Below, piece after piece: positions 42,699-52,648 of a stretch of DNA of 64,000 nt. Position 1 is the first letter of the stretch. The number at the start of each line of letters is the position of its first letter. Source of the stretch: an uncultured Alphaproteobacteria bacterium (GTDB lineage: Bacteria > Pseudomonadota > Alphaproteobacteria > RF32 > CAG-239); contig CALXWH010000003.1 in the NCBI GenBank assembly GCA_944392315.1, forward strand, positions 1 through 64,000, given 5' to 3'. A program made the position numbers and the translations under genes. A model generated the notes under the pieces. The model searched no databases. It saw nothing but the letters and a program-made list of their open reading frames with translations, and was not told the origin of the DNA.

Positions 42699-43961
42699 AT
42701 GGAAATTAAACAAACGACTTTATCTAACGGTTTAAAAGTTATTACCGCGGAAAGACCACAAATTGAAACTGTTTCTTTGGGTGTCTGGGTGAATACCGGG
42801 GCTGCTGCCGAATCGGAACAGGATAACGGGATTTCCCATTTTATTGAGCATATGGTTTTTAAGGGAACAAAAAAGAGAACTTCTTTGCAGATTTCCGAGG
42901 ATATTGAAAATGTCGGCGGCGCTACAAACGCTTATACATCCAGACATTTTACCTGCTTTTATGCCAAAATGCTCAAAGATGACTTGGAATTAGCGGCGGA
43001 TGTTATTTGTGATTTTATCACGGATCCGACGTTTGATGCCGGTGAAATGAAAAAAGAAAAAGAAGTCGTTGTGCAGGAAATTAAGCAATCTGTTGATGCT
43101 CCTGATGACCTTGTATTTGATTATTTCCAAGAAGCTGCTTTTCCGCATCAGGCTTCGGGACGGACTATTTTGGGCAGTGTTGAAAATGTCAGAAGTTTTA
43201 CAAAAGAACGGATGCTTGCTTATATGCATACACATTATACGGCTGATAATATGGTTGCTGTTGCCGTGGGACGCGTTAATCATGATGACTTTGTGAAAAT
43301 GATTGAACAGCGTATGAGTGCGTTACCGCAGCATGTTGACTTTGTTGAAGATAAGCAAGTTTATGTCGGCGGTGGACGGGTGGAATGTAAAGATATTGAA
43401 CAAACCCATTTGGTTCTTGGCTTTAAGGGTGCTTCTTATATGGATAAAGATTACTATAACTATTCTGTTTTATCCACTATTTTCGGCGGAGGAATGTCCT
43501 CAAGATTGTTCCAAGAAATTCGCGAAAAACGTGGTTTGGTCTATACAATCAACAGCTTTAATCAGGCTTTGAAACACGCCGGTATTTTTGGTATCTATGC
43601 CGGAACGACGCCTAAAGAATTAGATGAATTGTTGCCGGTGGTTGTTACCGAAATTAAAAAGCTAATGAATGAAAAAGTTTCGGAGACGGAGCTTAAAAGA
43701 GCTAAAACACAGATTAAGGCCAGCCTTTTGATGTCTTTGGAAAGTTCTTCTACCACAGCTGAAATTATCGCAAGACAAATGTTGCTCTTTAAACGCGTTA
43801 TTCCGACTTCGGAAATTGTGGAGAAAATTGAGGCTATTTCCGCTCAAGACTTGCAAACCTTAGCGCAAAAGATTTTTACTTCCACGCCTACTTATGCTTT
43901 GCTTGGTTGTCAGGGTGGAAATTATCCTTCTTATGAAAAGGTTTGTGAGCTTTTGAAATAA
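42699..43961 (+). CDS. M16 zinc peptidase, mitochondrial-processing-peptidase-like
   Basis: A 420-residue M16B peptidase. The inverted zinc motif is HFIEH (H-x-x-E-H) near residue 49, with the distal Glu ~75 residues later in the KEKEVVVQEIKQ segment. The Gly-rich loop GGGMSSRLFQEIREKRGLVYT in the C-terminal half is the MPP-beta/PqqL-type substrate-recognition motif. Alphaproteobacterial relatives are the closest bacterial kin of the mitochondrial processing peptidase. There is a GTG at 42684; I use ATG 42699, which fits the family N-terminus (MEIKQTTLSNGL). A strong terminator follows. Confidence 0.93.
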   Translation: MEIKQTTLSNGLKVITAERPQIETVSLGVWVNTGAAAESEQDNGISHFIEHMVFKGTKKRTSLQISEDIENVGGATNAYTSRHFTCFYAKMLKDDLELAADVICDFITDPTFDAGEMKKEKEVVVQEIKQSVDAPDDLVFDYFQEAAFPHQASGRTILGSVENVRSFTKERMLAYMHTHYTADNMVAVAVGRVNHDDFVKMIEQRMSALPQHVDFVEDKQVYVGGGRVECKDIEQTHLVLGFKGASYMDKDYYNYSVLSTIFGGGMSSRLFQEIREKRGLVYTINSFNQALKHAGIFGIYAGTTPKELDELLPVVVTEIKKLMNEKVSETELKRAKTQIKASLLMSLESSSTTAEIIARQMLLFKRVIPTSEIVEKIEAISAQDLQTLAQKIFTSTPTYALLGCQGGNYPSYEKVCELLK

Positions 43962-43987
43962 TAAGGTAATTTACTGTTTTTTTAGTT

Positions 43988-44019
43988 AAAGAAAAGATGG
44001 AGGAATCCATCTTTTCTTT
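43988..44019 (+). terminator. Intrinsic terminator
   Basis: A perfect 14-bp stem (43988-44001 with 44006-44019), GGAA loop, T-rich 3' arm. Also faces the convergent gene at 44038. Confidence 0.88.
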
Positions 44020-44037
44020 TTGCTTTTAAATGATTTT

Positions 44038-45621
44038 TTAGAAATATAAGAGAGATTTGGCCTTGTCTAAACCTTCCTCGGTTAGGACGATTATCACGAT
44101 ATCGCCATCTATGTAAATTGACTTCTGTGACGGCCAGATCGCTGCTTCATTTCTGATAAAATCTTGACCTTTTTTAGATAATTGACCGACCACAGCGTTA
44201 TCATAAAAGATATCTTCCGGATAATAGAAATTATATACTATGCGGGACATAAATTCAGGCGTATAGGAGGTCTCTAACAAATCCAAACTGGTTGCCTCTT
44301 TATTGGCTTTACGGTAATAATTTTCTCGCAAAGCAAAACTCCCTATTTGCAATAAGCGGTATTTTCGGTGGGCTGAAAAGGACGGTTGTTCTTCTAATCG
44401 GGAAACAATGCGTTCATGCGCTTTCATTTCTGCATCAAAACCTAATTTCCACACTTTTTGAGCATATACATCACGCACGCAAGACATAAACGTTACAATA
44501 ACCAATACTCCCTCTATCAGTTTTTTTGTATATCGGTTATTATAAAACTCTAAGCACAACCGTGCGCCGAAAGCATATATCAGCGCTAATCCATAAAAAT
44601 CAAGTCTCGGTACAAATGCAAAATTTTCCATTTCTGCCAAAACTTGTCCTCTTTCTTCTGCTAAAAAGTATGCTATTTTAGAAGCAAATAACATGCCCGC
44701 CATCCCTATTATCAATATCGGGAGTTTTTTTATTCCGCCTTTTTGCATCAAAGCTATTACACCCAATACCGTGACCACTAGCAGAATAATTTTATATTTA
44801 TATTCCATAAAAGGCAGCGGCGTTATAAACTGTGTGAACATCACTTTGAAGGTTTCCCCTAACTTTGTCGGCAGATAATCAAGACTTATCATTTGCGTAT
44901 TGTAGTTTGAGGTTAATGAAGCAAAGCTAATAACGATTTTGTAGCCTATCAACGCGATGAGGATATCGGCCATAACTGCCAGTTTATTCTTAATAATCCC
45001 GCTTAAATCTTTATCTTTTGCATATTCTACCAACATTTTCCCGATGAGGCACACCCCATAAAAATTGATGACGGCCGCATATGACGAAAAGGAAAACAAC
45101 ATCAACACCACCGCGCCGATATGCCAGAGCCATTTGGGTTTTCCTTCCTTTTTTTCTGCCATCATCAATGCACCGACACTTATTAGCGGCAAACTTAAAT
45201 TTATCAGTGTATCTTTGGCATAGTAGAGCCACACCAACGTATAAGGCAAAACAGCAAAAAAAGTGGCAAACACCGCATAATTAAAAGTCGTTAGCGGTAA
45301 CTTCCAATATTTGGCAAGCATTATTCCGCCTAGAACTAAAGCCGCGAAGGAAATGAGATTATTCAGAACCGGCAAAATCTGACCATCAAAAAAGATACTT
45401 TGCAACACAAAATGCAGCGGACGCCCTTCAAAAGAGCCTTCACTCCAATATGTTCCGCTTCGGATATAATTCCAATCATGGTCGCCAAACATAAAGTTTA
45501 TTGTGTGAAACAAAAAGACGATGTTCACAATGCCAAAAGCTATCAGAAACGCTCGTAAATAACTTTTATCCATGTTCTTTAGTTTGGTTTTAAGACTTTT
45601 TTCCAACTCTAAATATCCCAT
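44038..45621 (-). CDS. Polytopic membrane protein, GtrII-like glucosyltransferase
   Basis: A 527-residue protein with about 10 hydrophobic segments. After the first span a loop contains FMFGDHDWNYIRSGTYWSEGSFEGRPLHF. The Asp-rich motif followed by a GRPL/H-type sequence matches the layout of GtrII-like polyprenyl-sugar-dependent glucosyltransferases (Glucos_trans_II). The C-terminal ~100 residues are soluble. It is the last gene of a three-gene set (putative outer-membrane protein, iron ADH, this protein) with gaps of 9 and 13 bases. Specificity is unknown. Confidence 0.7.
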   Translation of the reverse strand: MGYLELEKSLKTKLKNMDKSYLRAFLIAFGIVNIVFLFHTINFMFGDHDWNYIRSGTYWSEGSFEGRPLHFVLQSIFFDGQILPVLNNLISFAALVLGGIMLAKYWKLPLTTFNYAVFATFFAVLPYTLVWLYYAKDTLINLSLPLISVGALMMAEKKEGKPKWLWHIGAVVLMLFSFSSYAAVINFYGVCLIGKMLVEYAKDKDLSGIIKNKLAVMADILIALIGYKIVISFASLTSNYNTQMISLDYLPTKLGETFKVMFTQFITPLPFMEYKYKIILLVVTVLGVIALMQKGGIKKLPILIIGMAGMLFASKIAYFLAEERGQVLAEMENFAFVPRLDFYGLALIYAFGARLCLEFYNNRYTKKLIEGVLVIVTFMSCVRDVYAQKVWKLGFDAEMKAHERIVSRLEEQPSFSAHRKYRLLQIGSFALRENYYRKANKEATSLDLLETSYTPEFMSRIVYNFYYPEDIFYDNAVVGQLSKKGQDFIRNEAAIWPSQKSIYIDGDIVIIVLTEEGLDKAKSLLYF

Positions 45622-45634
45622 TTCCGCGCCTCTC

Positions 45635-46804
45635 TTATTTATATGATTTTTCGTATATATCCAAGCAATCCTTTACGCTTAAATCACATGGGTCTAATAA
45701 AAACGATACGGCATTTTGCGTCTTTGCGGCTTCGGCAAACTCTTTTAAGCGTGACTTTTCTATGCCATAATCGCTCATCTTCAAATTATCCGCACCGCAG
45801 GCTTTTTGCAAATCTTTTAAGGCTTCAATAAAGTCTTCCGGTGTTTTGGCATCTTTTTTACCCATTGCTTTGGCCATTTCAACCAAACGTTCATCACTGC
45901 TGTGTTTCTCGGCTATCTTGCTAAAATATGCCACACTCAGCATAATTAAGCCGGCGCCATGCGGCAAATTTTTGTGTGCACCGCTTAATACGTGTTCCAA
46001 TGCGTGCTCGGAAATGCATCCAGATGTGCTTTCTACCATGCCGGATAATGTATTTGCCAGTGCCATATTTTCACGCGCATCCATATCGTTTCCGTCAAAA
46101 ACGGCTAATGGCAAATTTTTAGCAATCAGGCTAATGGCTTTTAAGGCAAAAATATCGCTTATCGGGGTGGCAATATTTGCCAAATATCCCTCTAAACTAT
46201 GAAACAGTGCATCAAACCCTTGGTATATGGTATAATTTTTCGGAACGCTCAGCATAAGTTCCGGATCAACAACAGCCAAAACCGGAAATGTTTCATCTAT
46301 GCCAAAACCGAATTTTTCTTCTGTTTCTTCATTGCTGATAACCGTCCATGGGTCTGCTTCCGTTCCGGTGCCGGCGGTGGTGGTTATGGCGACTATCGGG
46401 AGAGGTTTTTGAGTTATCTTTTGTCTTTTGCCGGTGCCGCGCATCATATAATCCCAGTAATCGCCTTTGTTGGTGGCCATAATCGCAATAGCCTTTGATG
46501 CGTCTATCGGTGAACCGCCGCCCAAACCTAATACAAAATCACATCCCTCCTTCTTGGCAAGTGCTGCTCCTTCCATTACTTCTTTTCTATCCGGATTGGC
46601 GGTGATTTTATTATATATAACATAAGATACACCGGCGGCTGTCAGCTCTTCTTCCGTTCTTGCCAAATAACCGTTATCTATTACCGAACGTCCGTTGGTC
46701 GTTACTATCAAGGCCTTTTTACCGGGGAGCTTTTCTTTGTGCAGATTGCTCAACTGTCCGCGGCCGAAGAGAATTTTTGTCGGTATATAATATGTAAAAT
46801 TCAT
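45635..46804 (-). CDS. Iron-containing alcohol dehydrogenase (group III)
   Basis: A 389-residue NAD(P)-dependent dehydrogenase of the iron-ADH family. The N-terminal Rossmann part has the GGGSPIDASKAI cofactor motif; TTAGTGTEA and the metal-site helices (FDALFHSLEGYL with Asp and His, CISEHALEHVL, LPHGAGL) supply the Fe ligands. Typical fermentative roles are ethanol or butanol formation, or lactaldehyde/propanediol reduction. It lies between an outer-membrane-type protein gene and a GtrII-like gene. The substrate cannot be read. Confidence 0.93.
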   Translation of the reverse strand: MNFTYYIPTKILFGRGQLSNLHKEKLPGKKALIVTTNGRSVIDNGYLARTEEELTAAGVSYVIYNKITANPDRKEVMEGAALAKKEGCDFVLGLGGGSPIDASKAIAIMATNKGDYWDYMMRGTGKRQKITQKPLPIVAITTTAGTGTEADPWTVISNEETEEKFGFGIDETFPVLAVVDPELMLSVPKNYTIYQGFDALFHSLEGYLANIATPISDIFALKAISLIAKNLPLAVFDGNDMDARENMALANTLSGMVESTSGCISEHALEHVLSGAHKNLPHGAGLIMLSVAYFSKIAEKHSSDERLVEMAKAMGKKDAKTPEDFIEALKDLQKACGADNLKMSDYGIEKSRLKEFAEAAKTQNAVSFLLDPCDLSVKDCLDIYEKSYK

Positions 46805-46813
46805 GTTTGCCTC

Positions 46814-47764
46814 CTATTTGAATATTTCAAAACTCTTGTTATAATTTAATGACAGGCCAAATGTACTTTGAGCGCGCGATCTTGAGGCACCTCTGGTCTT
46901 GGCTAATTCATAATTGTAAAACGGTGCTAAATATAAGTCGCCAACGAGCTTTGTTTCAATACGATTGTTTAGGCTTAATTTATATTCAAAGTCCGTTGCT
47001 TCATATTCACTGTAACTGAAGAAATGACGATAGTACCCTTCTGATACAAATGAGGTCAGCGGATTTATCGGATAATTGAATTCATAACCGATTTCACCGC
47101 CGGTTTTCATATTGTCTTCTTCATAGGTCATGTCATCTTCTTCTACTAAGGCGACATATAGTTGCTTAAAATATTGTCCGTCATAAAATTTTAAACCGGT
47201 TTTTCCGCGTAAAATTTGCGTGCGATAACTGCTGCCGTCCAAATCAAAATCCGTAAATTCCGTCTCATACCCCAAATACGCAAAAGGACCGATTGAACCT
47301 TCATCTAAATGCCATGTTTTTTGTGTATAATCCGTAAACAGCAATATCTCATCGTCTTTTTCATTTTCGCTCGTTTTGCCGTCTTCACTGGTTTTGGATT
47401 TGCTGTAGATTGCATATAGCCCGTTTACCCAGACCATACTGTTTTTTTCAAACGTTACATTTCCGTCAAAAACGCCGCCGATATTGGTTTCTTCATCTGC
47501 ATTATATGTGTCCGGATAATTTTCGTCTTCTTTGTTGGTGACGCTGTGTTCCATATATTCCACACCGATACGTTTGATATTTGCGCTCCAAAGTCCCTGC
47601 TCCGATTGTTTGAGCTTATCTTGTGCGGCTTCTTCAGCGATTGCTTCAGCTAAAACTTTTTCTTCTAAATCTTCACTTGCTTCCTCTGCCTTTACTGCTT
47701 GCGGTGTTATGCTCAGCAAAATCCCCGCTAACAAGAAAACGACACCTAAACTTCTTATTTGCAT
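46814..47764 (-). CDS. Putative outer-membrane beta-barrel protein
   Basis: A 316-residue protein with a signal peptide (cleavage near residue 26, VKA-EE). A short acidic Ala/Glu helix follows (~residues 27-55). The remainder alternates hydrophobic and polar residues, is rich in Tyr, Phe, Thr, Asp and Gly, and ends with FEIFK, close to the aromatic C-terminus of outer-membrane barrels (the final residue is Lys, not Phe). No family is recognised. It is the first gene of a three-gene set with the iron ADH 9 bases downstream. A role as a secreted or porin-like protein is inferred. Confidence 0.6.
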   Translation of the reverse strand: MQIRSLGVVFLLAGILLSITPQAVKAEEASEDLEEKVLAEAIAEEAAQDKLKQSEQGLWSANIKRIGVEYMEHSVTNKEDENYPDTYNADEETNIGGVFDGNVTFEKNSMVWVNGLYAIYSKSKTSEDGKTSENEKDDEILLFTDYTQKTWHLDEGSIGPFAYLGYETEFTDFDLDGSSYRTQILRGKTGLKFYDGQYFKQLYVALVEEDDMTYEEDNMKTGGEIGYEFNYPINPLTSFVSEGYYRHFFSYSEYEATDFEYKLSLNNRIETKLVGDLYLAPFYNYELAKTRGASRSRAQSTFGLSLNYNKSFEIFK

Positions 47765-47868
47765 ACCTATCCCTTTTTACTGTTTATCGGGTATAAGTCT
47801 AGCTGCTTTTGCTTTGTTCGCAAAAGTTTTTATTACTTTATCAACGACTATTATCGGTATTTGAAATT

Positions 47869-48720
47869 TTAGTGGCTGCTGCTGTTTTTCTTAAACAAGG
47901 CACGCATTATCAGCTTAAATCTATCTTTGAATTTCAGCTCCGGCTTAGGGGATATTATTTCCCAGCCGCGCTTATCCATTAGCTCAAAATAGGCGTGGTA
48001 CAAATTCAGCATATAGACAATCGGCTTTGAGTTGCGGTTATGCTTTTCTTCTAACAGGCGATAGGCTTCGGCAAAAGCTGAACGCGCCATGTTCGCCATT
48101 TTTTGACGAGCAACATATAAATTTTTATGCGTCAAAATATCTTTGGCCGTTAAACTTTCATCAATTTCCGCTGCTTTCAAGTATTCGTCCGGAATATACA
48201 TATGACCGCCCAAAGCATCTTCTTTGATGTTTTTTAAGATGTTGGTTATTTCTACCGCGCGGCCGATTTGCTTGCCTAATTCCATTGTTGTTTCTTCATC
48301 AAAATCGCCCACCACTTTTAAAATCAAATAACACGGAAGTTCCGATACACCGCGGCAATAGGTTTCAAATTCTTGCAAACTCGGGCGAAACAAAGGCTTC
48401 GGGCAATCCATGGCAAAACTTGATAAAATCGTTTCCAAATTTTCTCTTGAAAACTTGAAACGCATACAATTTTTATATATACGCCGGCCGATATCCGTCT
48501 CGGGAACTTTTTTATCATAGATATTAGAAACTTCTCGCTGCCATGCGGCCAGAATATCTCCTTTTTCTTTTTCAGGTAAAGAACTGGAGCTTAAATCATC
48601 AAAATGTTTCACCAGCGCATATAAGGTATATACCGCTTCTCGCTTGGCTTTGGGATAGTGTCTCGTGCACCAAAATAAAGCTGAATGATTTTTTCTGACA
48701 ATTCGTCCTATGGAGCTCAT
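47869..48720 (-). CDS. Squalene/phytoene synthase-family protein
   Basis: A 283-residue trans-isoprenyl diphosphate synthase, head-to-head type. The second Asp-rich region is well kept (ITNILKNIKEDALGGHMYIPDE), while the first is reduced to HFDDLSSS, lacking the usual third Asp. Such proteins make presqualene/squalene or phytoene, but relatives of the mitochondrial complex I factor NDUFAF6 have degenerate motifs and probably no such activity. It is the third gene after trmFO and a likely degenerate paralogue. No hopanoid or carotenoid genes are nearby, which argues for the non-enzymatic or an unknown role. Confidence 0.75.
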   Translation of the reverse strand: MSSIGRIVRKNHSALFWCTRHYPKAKREAVYTLYALVKHFDDLSSSSLPEKEKGDILAAWQREVSNIYDKKVPETDIGRRIYKNCMRFKFSRENLETILSSFAMDCPKPLFRPSLQEFETYCRGVSELPCYLILKVVGDFDEETTMELGKQIGRAVEITNILKNIKEDALGGHMYIPDEYLKAAEIDESLTAKDILTHKNLYVARQKMANMARSAFAEAYRLLEEKHNRNSKPIVYMLNLYHAYFELMDKRGWEIISPKPELKFKDRFKLIMRALFKKNSSSH

Positions 48721-48744
48721 TTTCTTTCCTATTCTTGAAACAGT

Positions 48745-49533
48745 TTATTTGATTTTCATCTCTTTGGTTTGATTTTTTGTAGTTAAGTTGTACCATAAAC
48801 CATATAAAAATGCGTTAACATATACTAAAAAATTTATTTTTTGTACGACTTTTTCGGTTAAAATTGTATTAAGTCCGATAAAAAAACCGATTTTAGAGCG
48901 AAATGTCACACCTCTCGTGACGCTTAGCAGTTGTTGTTCTGATTTTAAGCCTTTCTTTAGGCGTTGGGTTATCTTCTTATCGCCCGTGCTGATACCGGAT
49001 TTTTTTAAGATTCGGCGTAGGCCCTCATATTCTTGCACATAGCGGCTGATATATGAAAATACTAAATTTGAAAACGGTTGATAAAACGACGGCGTTTGAT
49101 TATTCAAGACCGCGACCATTCTTGATATTGGTGATATAATTTGCAACCCCATCGGGGAGGCTTCCGTTAATTCTAGGGGATACAAATTCTTTGAAACCCA
49201 CTCAAAACCGTCTAACGGTTCTAACAATAATGACAGAGATAAATTGCGCTTTATAAACTCTTTTTGCAAATAGCCCAACAGATTTTTTTCGCTCCATTCT
49301 CGTTTGCTCACAGCTTGATAAAGGTAATTAAAACTCTTTTGATGAACTTTCTTTTCTCCCAAACCTCGGATTGCCAACAGATGCAGATACTTCAGGTATT
49401 GCACAAAAAATGCCTCGTCCTTTTTTGGAATTAGCTTCAAATACAACGATAACGGCGGCAATATCACCGCTTCGTTCTTTTTACTATTCAGCAACGGAAA
49501 TAGCGGCTTTTCTGTTGTCTTAACCGATTTCAT
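48745..49533 (-). CDS. Degenerate squalene/phytoene synthase-like protein
   Basis: A 262-residue helical protein of weak similarity to the downstream synthase: a [16 protein letters not shown] segment resembles the family's helix before the second motif, and a [15 protein letters not shown] and [16 protein letters not shown] sequence lies where the second Asp motif should be, but Asp residues are missing. I therefore suggest a catalytically dead paralogue. I start at ATG 49533, with GGAAGGA seven bases upstream and a 14-base overlap with the trmFO 3' end; an earlier start at 49563 would overlap 44 bases. The family call is tentative. Confidence 0.5.
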   Translation of the reverse strand: MKSVKTTEKPLFPLLNSKKNEAVILPPLSLYLKLIPKKDEAFFVQYLKYLHLLAIRGLGEKKVHQKSFNYLYQAVSKREWSEKNLLGYLQKEFIKRNLSLSLLLEPLDGFEWVSKNLYPLELTEASPMGLQIISPISRMVAVLNNQTPSFYQPFSNLVFSYISRYVQEYEGLRRILKKSGISTGDKKITQRLKKGLKSEQQLLSVTRGVTFRSKIGFFIGLNTILTEKVVQKINFLVYVNAFLYGLWYNLTTKNQTKEMKIK

Positions 49534-50869
49534 GCAGCCATCCTTCCAATGCTTTGAGTGCACGCGCCGATAAGGCTGCTTTTTTTTCGGTTCCTTTTAA
49601 ATAACGCAACTTTCCTTTAGCGGTTTCTACCTTCGGCAGTTCCGGAAACAATCCGAAATTGATATTCATCGGCTGATAGTGTTCAATATCCGTATCATCT
49701 TGCAAGTGCGCCAACTGACACCCAAATGCCGTTTCTCGCGGCGGCAGATGCGGCGTGTTCCCTTTGATGATTTCTGCGGCAAAATATCCGGCAAGCCAAC
49801 CGACGGAAGCACTCTCCACATATCCTTCGCATCCGGTGATTTGTCCGGCAAACATGAGGTATGGCTTTGTTTTTAGCCGCAAATATTTATCTAGGAGAAT
49901 CGGAGACTTTATGAACGTATTTTTATGAATTCCACCTAGTCTTGCAAAAACGGCGTTTTCAAGTCCCGGAATCGTGCGGAAAATGCGTGTTTGTTCGGCG
50001 TGTTTTAATTTGGTTTGAAATCCGACCATATTGCGCAAGGTATCTTCTTTATTATCTTGTCTTAACTGCACAACCGCATAAGGACGCTCTCCGGTGTGCG
50101 GATTGGTTAGTCCAACCGGCTTCATCGGACCATACATCAGAGTATCTTTTCCACGTTCTGCCATAACTTCCACGGGCAAGCAACCGTCAAAATATGTCGG
50201 TGTTTCAAAATCGTGAAATTCAGCTTTTTCTCCGTTCAGCAACGCCTCAACAAAAGCGTAATATTGCTCTTTATCAAGCGGACAATTGATATAATCAAAC
50301 TTATCGCCTTTGTCGTACCGGGATTGATACCAGGCTTTGGTAAAATCTATGCTCTCTTTATATACGACCGGGGCTATCGCATCATAGAAAGAAAGTTTTT
50401 CACCGCCTATGGCTTCAGATATGCCGGCAGACAAAGCCTCTGAAGTCAACGGACCGGTGGCAATAATACTTAGCCCATCTTCTTCTTTGGGAAGTGAGGT
50501 TATCTCTTTTTCTATCACTTCTATTTTGGGGTGAGATTTGATTTTTTCAGTTATATAGGCGGAAAACCCCTCTCTATCCACGGCCAGAGCCCCACCTGCC
50601 GGGACTTTATTTTTATCGGCACTTTCCATGATTAAAGATTTGGCTCGCCGCATTTCTTCATGTAATAAGCCGACGGCGTTATAAACCGCATCATCCGAAC
50701 GAAGTGAATTGGAACATACCAACTCGGCCAAAGTATCGCTTTTATGCGCTGGTGTATGTTTTTGCGGTTTCATTTCATAGAGCTTTACCTCTACACCTCT
50801 TTGTGCGATTTGCCACGCTGCCTCGGCGCCGGCTAAACCTCCGCCTATAACGTTTATATGTTCGGACAT
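49520..50869 (-). CDS. trmFO: Methylenetetrahydrofolate-tRNA-(uracil-54-C5)-methyltransferase
   Basis: A 449-residue flavoprotein that makes ribothymidine at U54 of tRNAs using methylene-THF and FADH2. The N-terminal FAD motif [34 protein letters not shown] and the catalytic-type PYFDGC-like segment ([10 protein letters not shown]), plus [17 protein letters not shown] and FGLFPELP near the end, are typical of TrmFO/Gid. Full length. It is first of three overlapping or adjacent genes on the minus strand; the others are squalene-synthase-like. Confidence 0.96.
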   Translation of the reverse strand: MSEHINVIGGGLAGAEAAWQIAQRGVEVKLYEMKPQKHTPAHKSDTLAELVCSNSLRSDDAVYNAVGLLHEEMRRAKSLIMESADKNKVPAGGALAVDREGFSAYITEKIKSHPKIEVIEKEITSLPKEEDGLSIIATGPLTSEALSAGISEAIGGEKLSFYDAIAPVVYKESIDFTKAWYQSRYDKGDKFDYINCPLDKEQYYAFVEALLNGEKAEFHDFETPTYFDGCLPVEVMAERGKDTLMYGPMKPVGLTNPHTGERPYAVVQLRQDNKEDTLRNMVGFQTKLKHAEQTRIFRTIPGLENAVFARLGGIHKNTFIKSPILLDKYLRLKTKPYLMFAGQITGCEGYVESASVGWLAGYFAAEIIKGNTPHLPPRETAFGCQLAHLQDDTDIEHYQPMNINFGLFPELPKVETAKGKLRYLKGTEKKAALSARALKALEGWLHEIG

Positions 50870-50988
50870 TACTTCCCTCTTTTCTTCTTATTTTTGCTTT
50901 TTGGTTATATGATGACTTCTTCGGTTTGTAAATACTAAAAATTAGATGATTTTTAAAAAAAGTTTGTTATAATGGCGCAAAATGGATT

Positions 50989-51957
50989 ATGGAAATGAGT
51001 AAAAACAGATTGTTAGCTTTCTTCTTCGTTTTATACGGCGGCGTGATGCTTTTGGTTACGCCGGCGTTGGCGCAATCTGAAATGGATCTGCTGATGTTTG
51101 AGAAAAAAGCCGAAGGTGTCCAAAATTCTCAAAAGAAAAAAAATAAATCCTCTGTTGATATTTCCGAATCTCTTACCGAAAACTTATCCAAATCCGAAAA
51201 GAAAAAAGAAAGCAGCAATGATAGCGAAAATCCAGAAACGGAAAGTTGGCTCAAAAGTTTGATTTCTAAAGGTACAAGCGAAATTTTTAAAGAGCAAACT
51301 GTTAAAGAAAAAGAAGCCGAAGAAAAACGCATTGAGCGTGTCTTGCTTAACAGACGCTCTAATGCCGCTAATTTTGATATTTCTAAAGTTAAGCTCAGAA
51401 TGTCCCCAAAAGAGGTTGAAGATACCTTAACCGCACAAGGTTATCGTAAAATTCAGGAAAAAATGGAAATTCCTAACTTTATTAAATGGCGTAGTGAAGA
51501 ATTATGTCGGCAACACGGTGTTATCGGATTTGAAAGACTTAATGCATGCGCAACCATGATGGCTAAAGAAAATGGTTTTCAATTTGTGGAGTACCAAATT
51601 TATAACCGTTATATCACGCGCGAAAGTATTGAGGTTTATTTTACTTCTACCTTTACGGATAATTTGGCTCATAGAATTTTTTATAAAAGCTCTGTGCCTT
51701 TTAACGACAGTAAAGCCTCTAAAAATGTTTATTTGAACAATCTGAAAGTGTTTGACTTTTGGCGGCGCATAGATTTGAAATACGGCAAGCCCGATAACGA
51801 AACGGAAGTTAAATGGGGATTGGGCGGTAAAAAGCCTTATCTGAAGGCATCAACCGGACGCTTGGAACTAGCAGACCCTTTGCTTAAAGATTTGGATACG
51901 GCGCGAATGCTCAATGAAGATACAAGATTCGCCAATACGCAATATTACACCTTTTAA
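50989..51957 (+). CDS. Secreted hypothetical protein
   Basis: A 322-residue protein with a signal peptide (cleavage after ALA-Q, residue ~28). A Lys/Ser/Glu-rich disordered stretch (~30-110) precedes a globular alpha/beta domain (~125-322) with MSPKEVEDTLTAQGY, a pattern common in small periplasmic domains that bind or pack against partners. A TATAAT at 50968-50973 would start transcription ~9-15 bases before the ATG (leader almost absent), with no good -35. No family is recognised. Two in-frame ATGs (50989 and 50995) are possible starts. Confidence 0.6.
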   Translation: MEMSKNRLLAFFFVLYGGVMLLVTPALAQSEMDLLMFEKKAEGVQNSQKKKNKSSVDISESLTENLSKSEKKKESSNDSENPETESWLKSLISKGTSEIFKEQTVKEKEAEEKRIERVLLNRRSNAANFDISKVKLRMSPKEVEDTLTAQGYRKIQEKMEIPNFIKWRSEELCRQHGVIGFERLNACATMMAKENGFQFVEYQIYNRYITRESIEVYFTSTFTDNLAHRIFYKSSVPFNDSKASKNVYLNNLKVFDFWRRIDLKYGKPDNETEVKWGLGGKKPYLKASTGRLELADPLLKDLDTARMLNEDTRFANTQYYTF

Positions 51958-52037
51958 ACGTTTTTTTAAATGCTTTGCGTGCATATAAGGGATAATTTAT
52001 TTGACTTATAGAAGCCTTTAATTGAAAGATTTTTGAT

Positions 52038-52643
52038 ATGAGTAATAGTAATGTTTATTTATCCGAACTTATCGCAACGAGATTATCTCATGACCTTATC
52101 GGCAATATCGGCGCCGTTTCTAATGCCGTGGAGCTGCTTAATGAAGGGGATGAGGATGATAAAGAAGATATTTCAAATATCTTAAATTTCAGCTCAAAAG
52201 TTTTAAGTAAAAGGCTTAAATTTTTTAGACTCTGCTTTGGGCTGTCTAATGCGGCGGTTAAGTCTTTGGATGAGTTGATTACGATTTCTAACGATTACCT
52301 TTCTACTTTGGGGAACCCTAATTTTCCGATTGTGGCGGATTTTAAGATTTCTACCCCGAAGGTTTATAAATTAGTTATGCCCGCAGTGATGATGATGGCC
52401 GACACGATTATTAAAGGCGGCAAAATTACCATTACCGAAACCGAAGAGGCTCTGCTTATTCAGCCCTCCTCTCCGGCTACACTTAACCAGACCAAGTTTG
52501 ATAATATCAACCATATTCTTAATGGCGGAAAACCTGAGGAAAATCCATCTTCGTATGCACCTTTGATTTATTTGTTGGAATATCTGAAAGGAAGCGGTGT
52601 ACAGGTGCAATTAAACAACCAAACTTTAGTTATCGGAGCTTAA
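52038..52643 (+). CDS. chpT: Histidine phosphotransferase ChpT-like
   Basis: A 201-residue ChpT-type histidine phosphotransferase, which in Alphaproteobacteria passes phosphate from CckA to CtrA and CpdR and so controls the cell cycle. The first helix has ELIATRLSHDLIGNIGAVSNAVELL, with the phospho-accepting His18 followed by Asp; the C-terminal part resembles a degenerate HATPase fold without nucleotide-binding motifs. Length is normal. It overlaps functionally nothing nearby; priA starts 6 bases after its stop. This gene is a good marker of the alphaproteobacterial origin. Confidence 0.85.
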   Translation: MSNSNVYLSELIATRLSHDLIGNIGAVSNAVELLNEGDEDDKEDISNILNFSSKVLSKRLKFFRLCFGLSNAAVKSLDELITISNDYLSTLGNPNFPIVADFKISTPKVYKLVMPAVMMMADTIIKGGKITITETEEALLIQPSSPATLNQTKFDNINHILNGGKPEENPSSYAPLIYLLEYLKGSGVQVQLNNQTLVIGA

Positions 52644-52648
52644 GGGTA

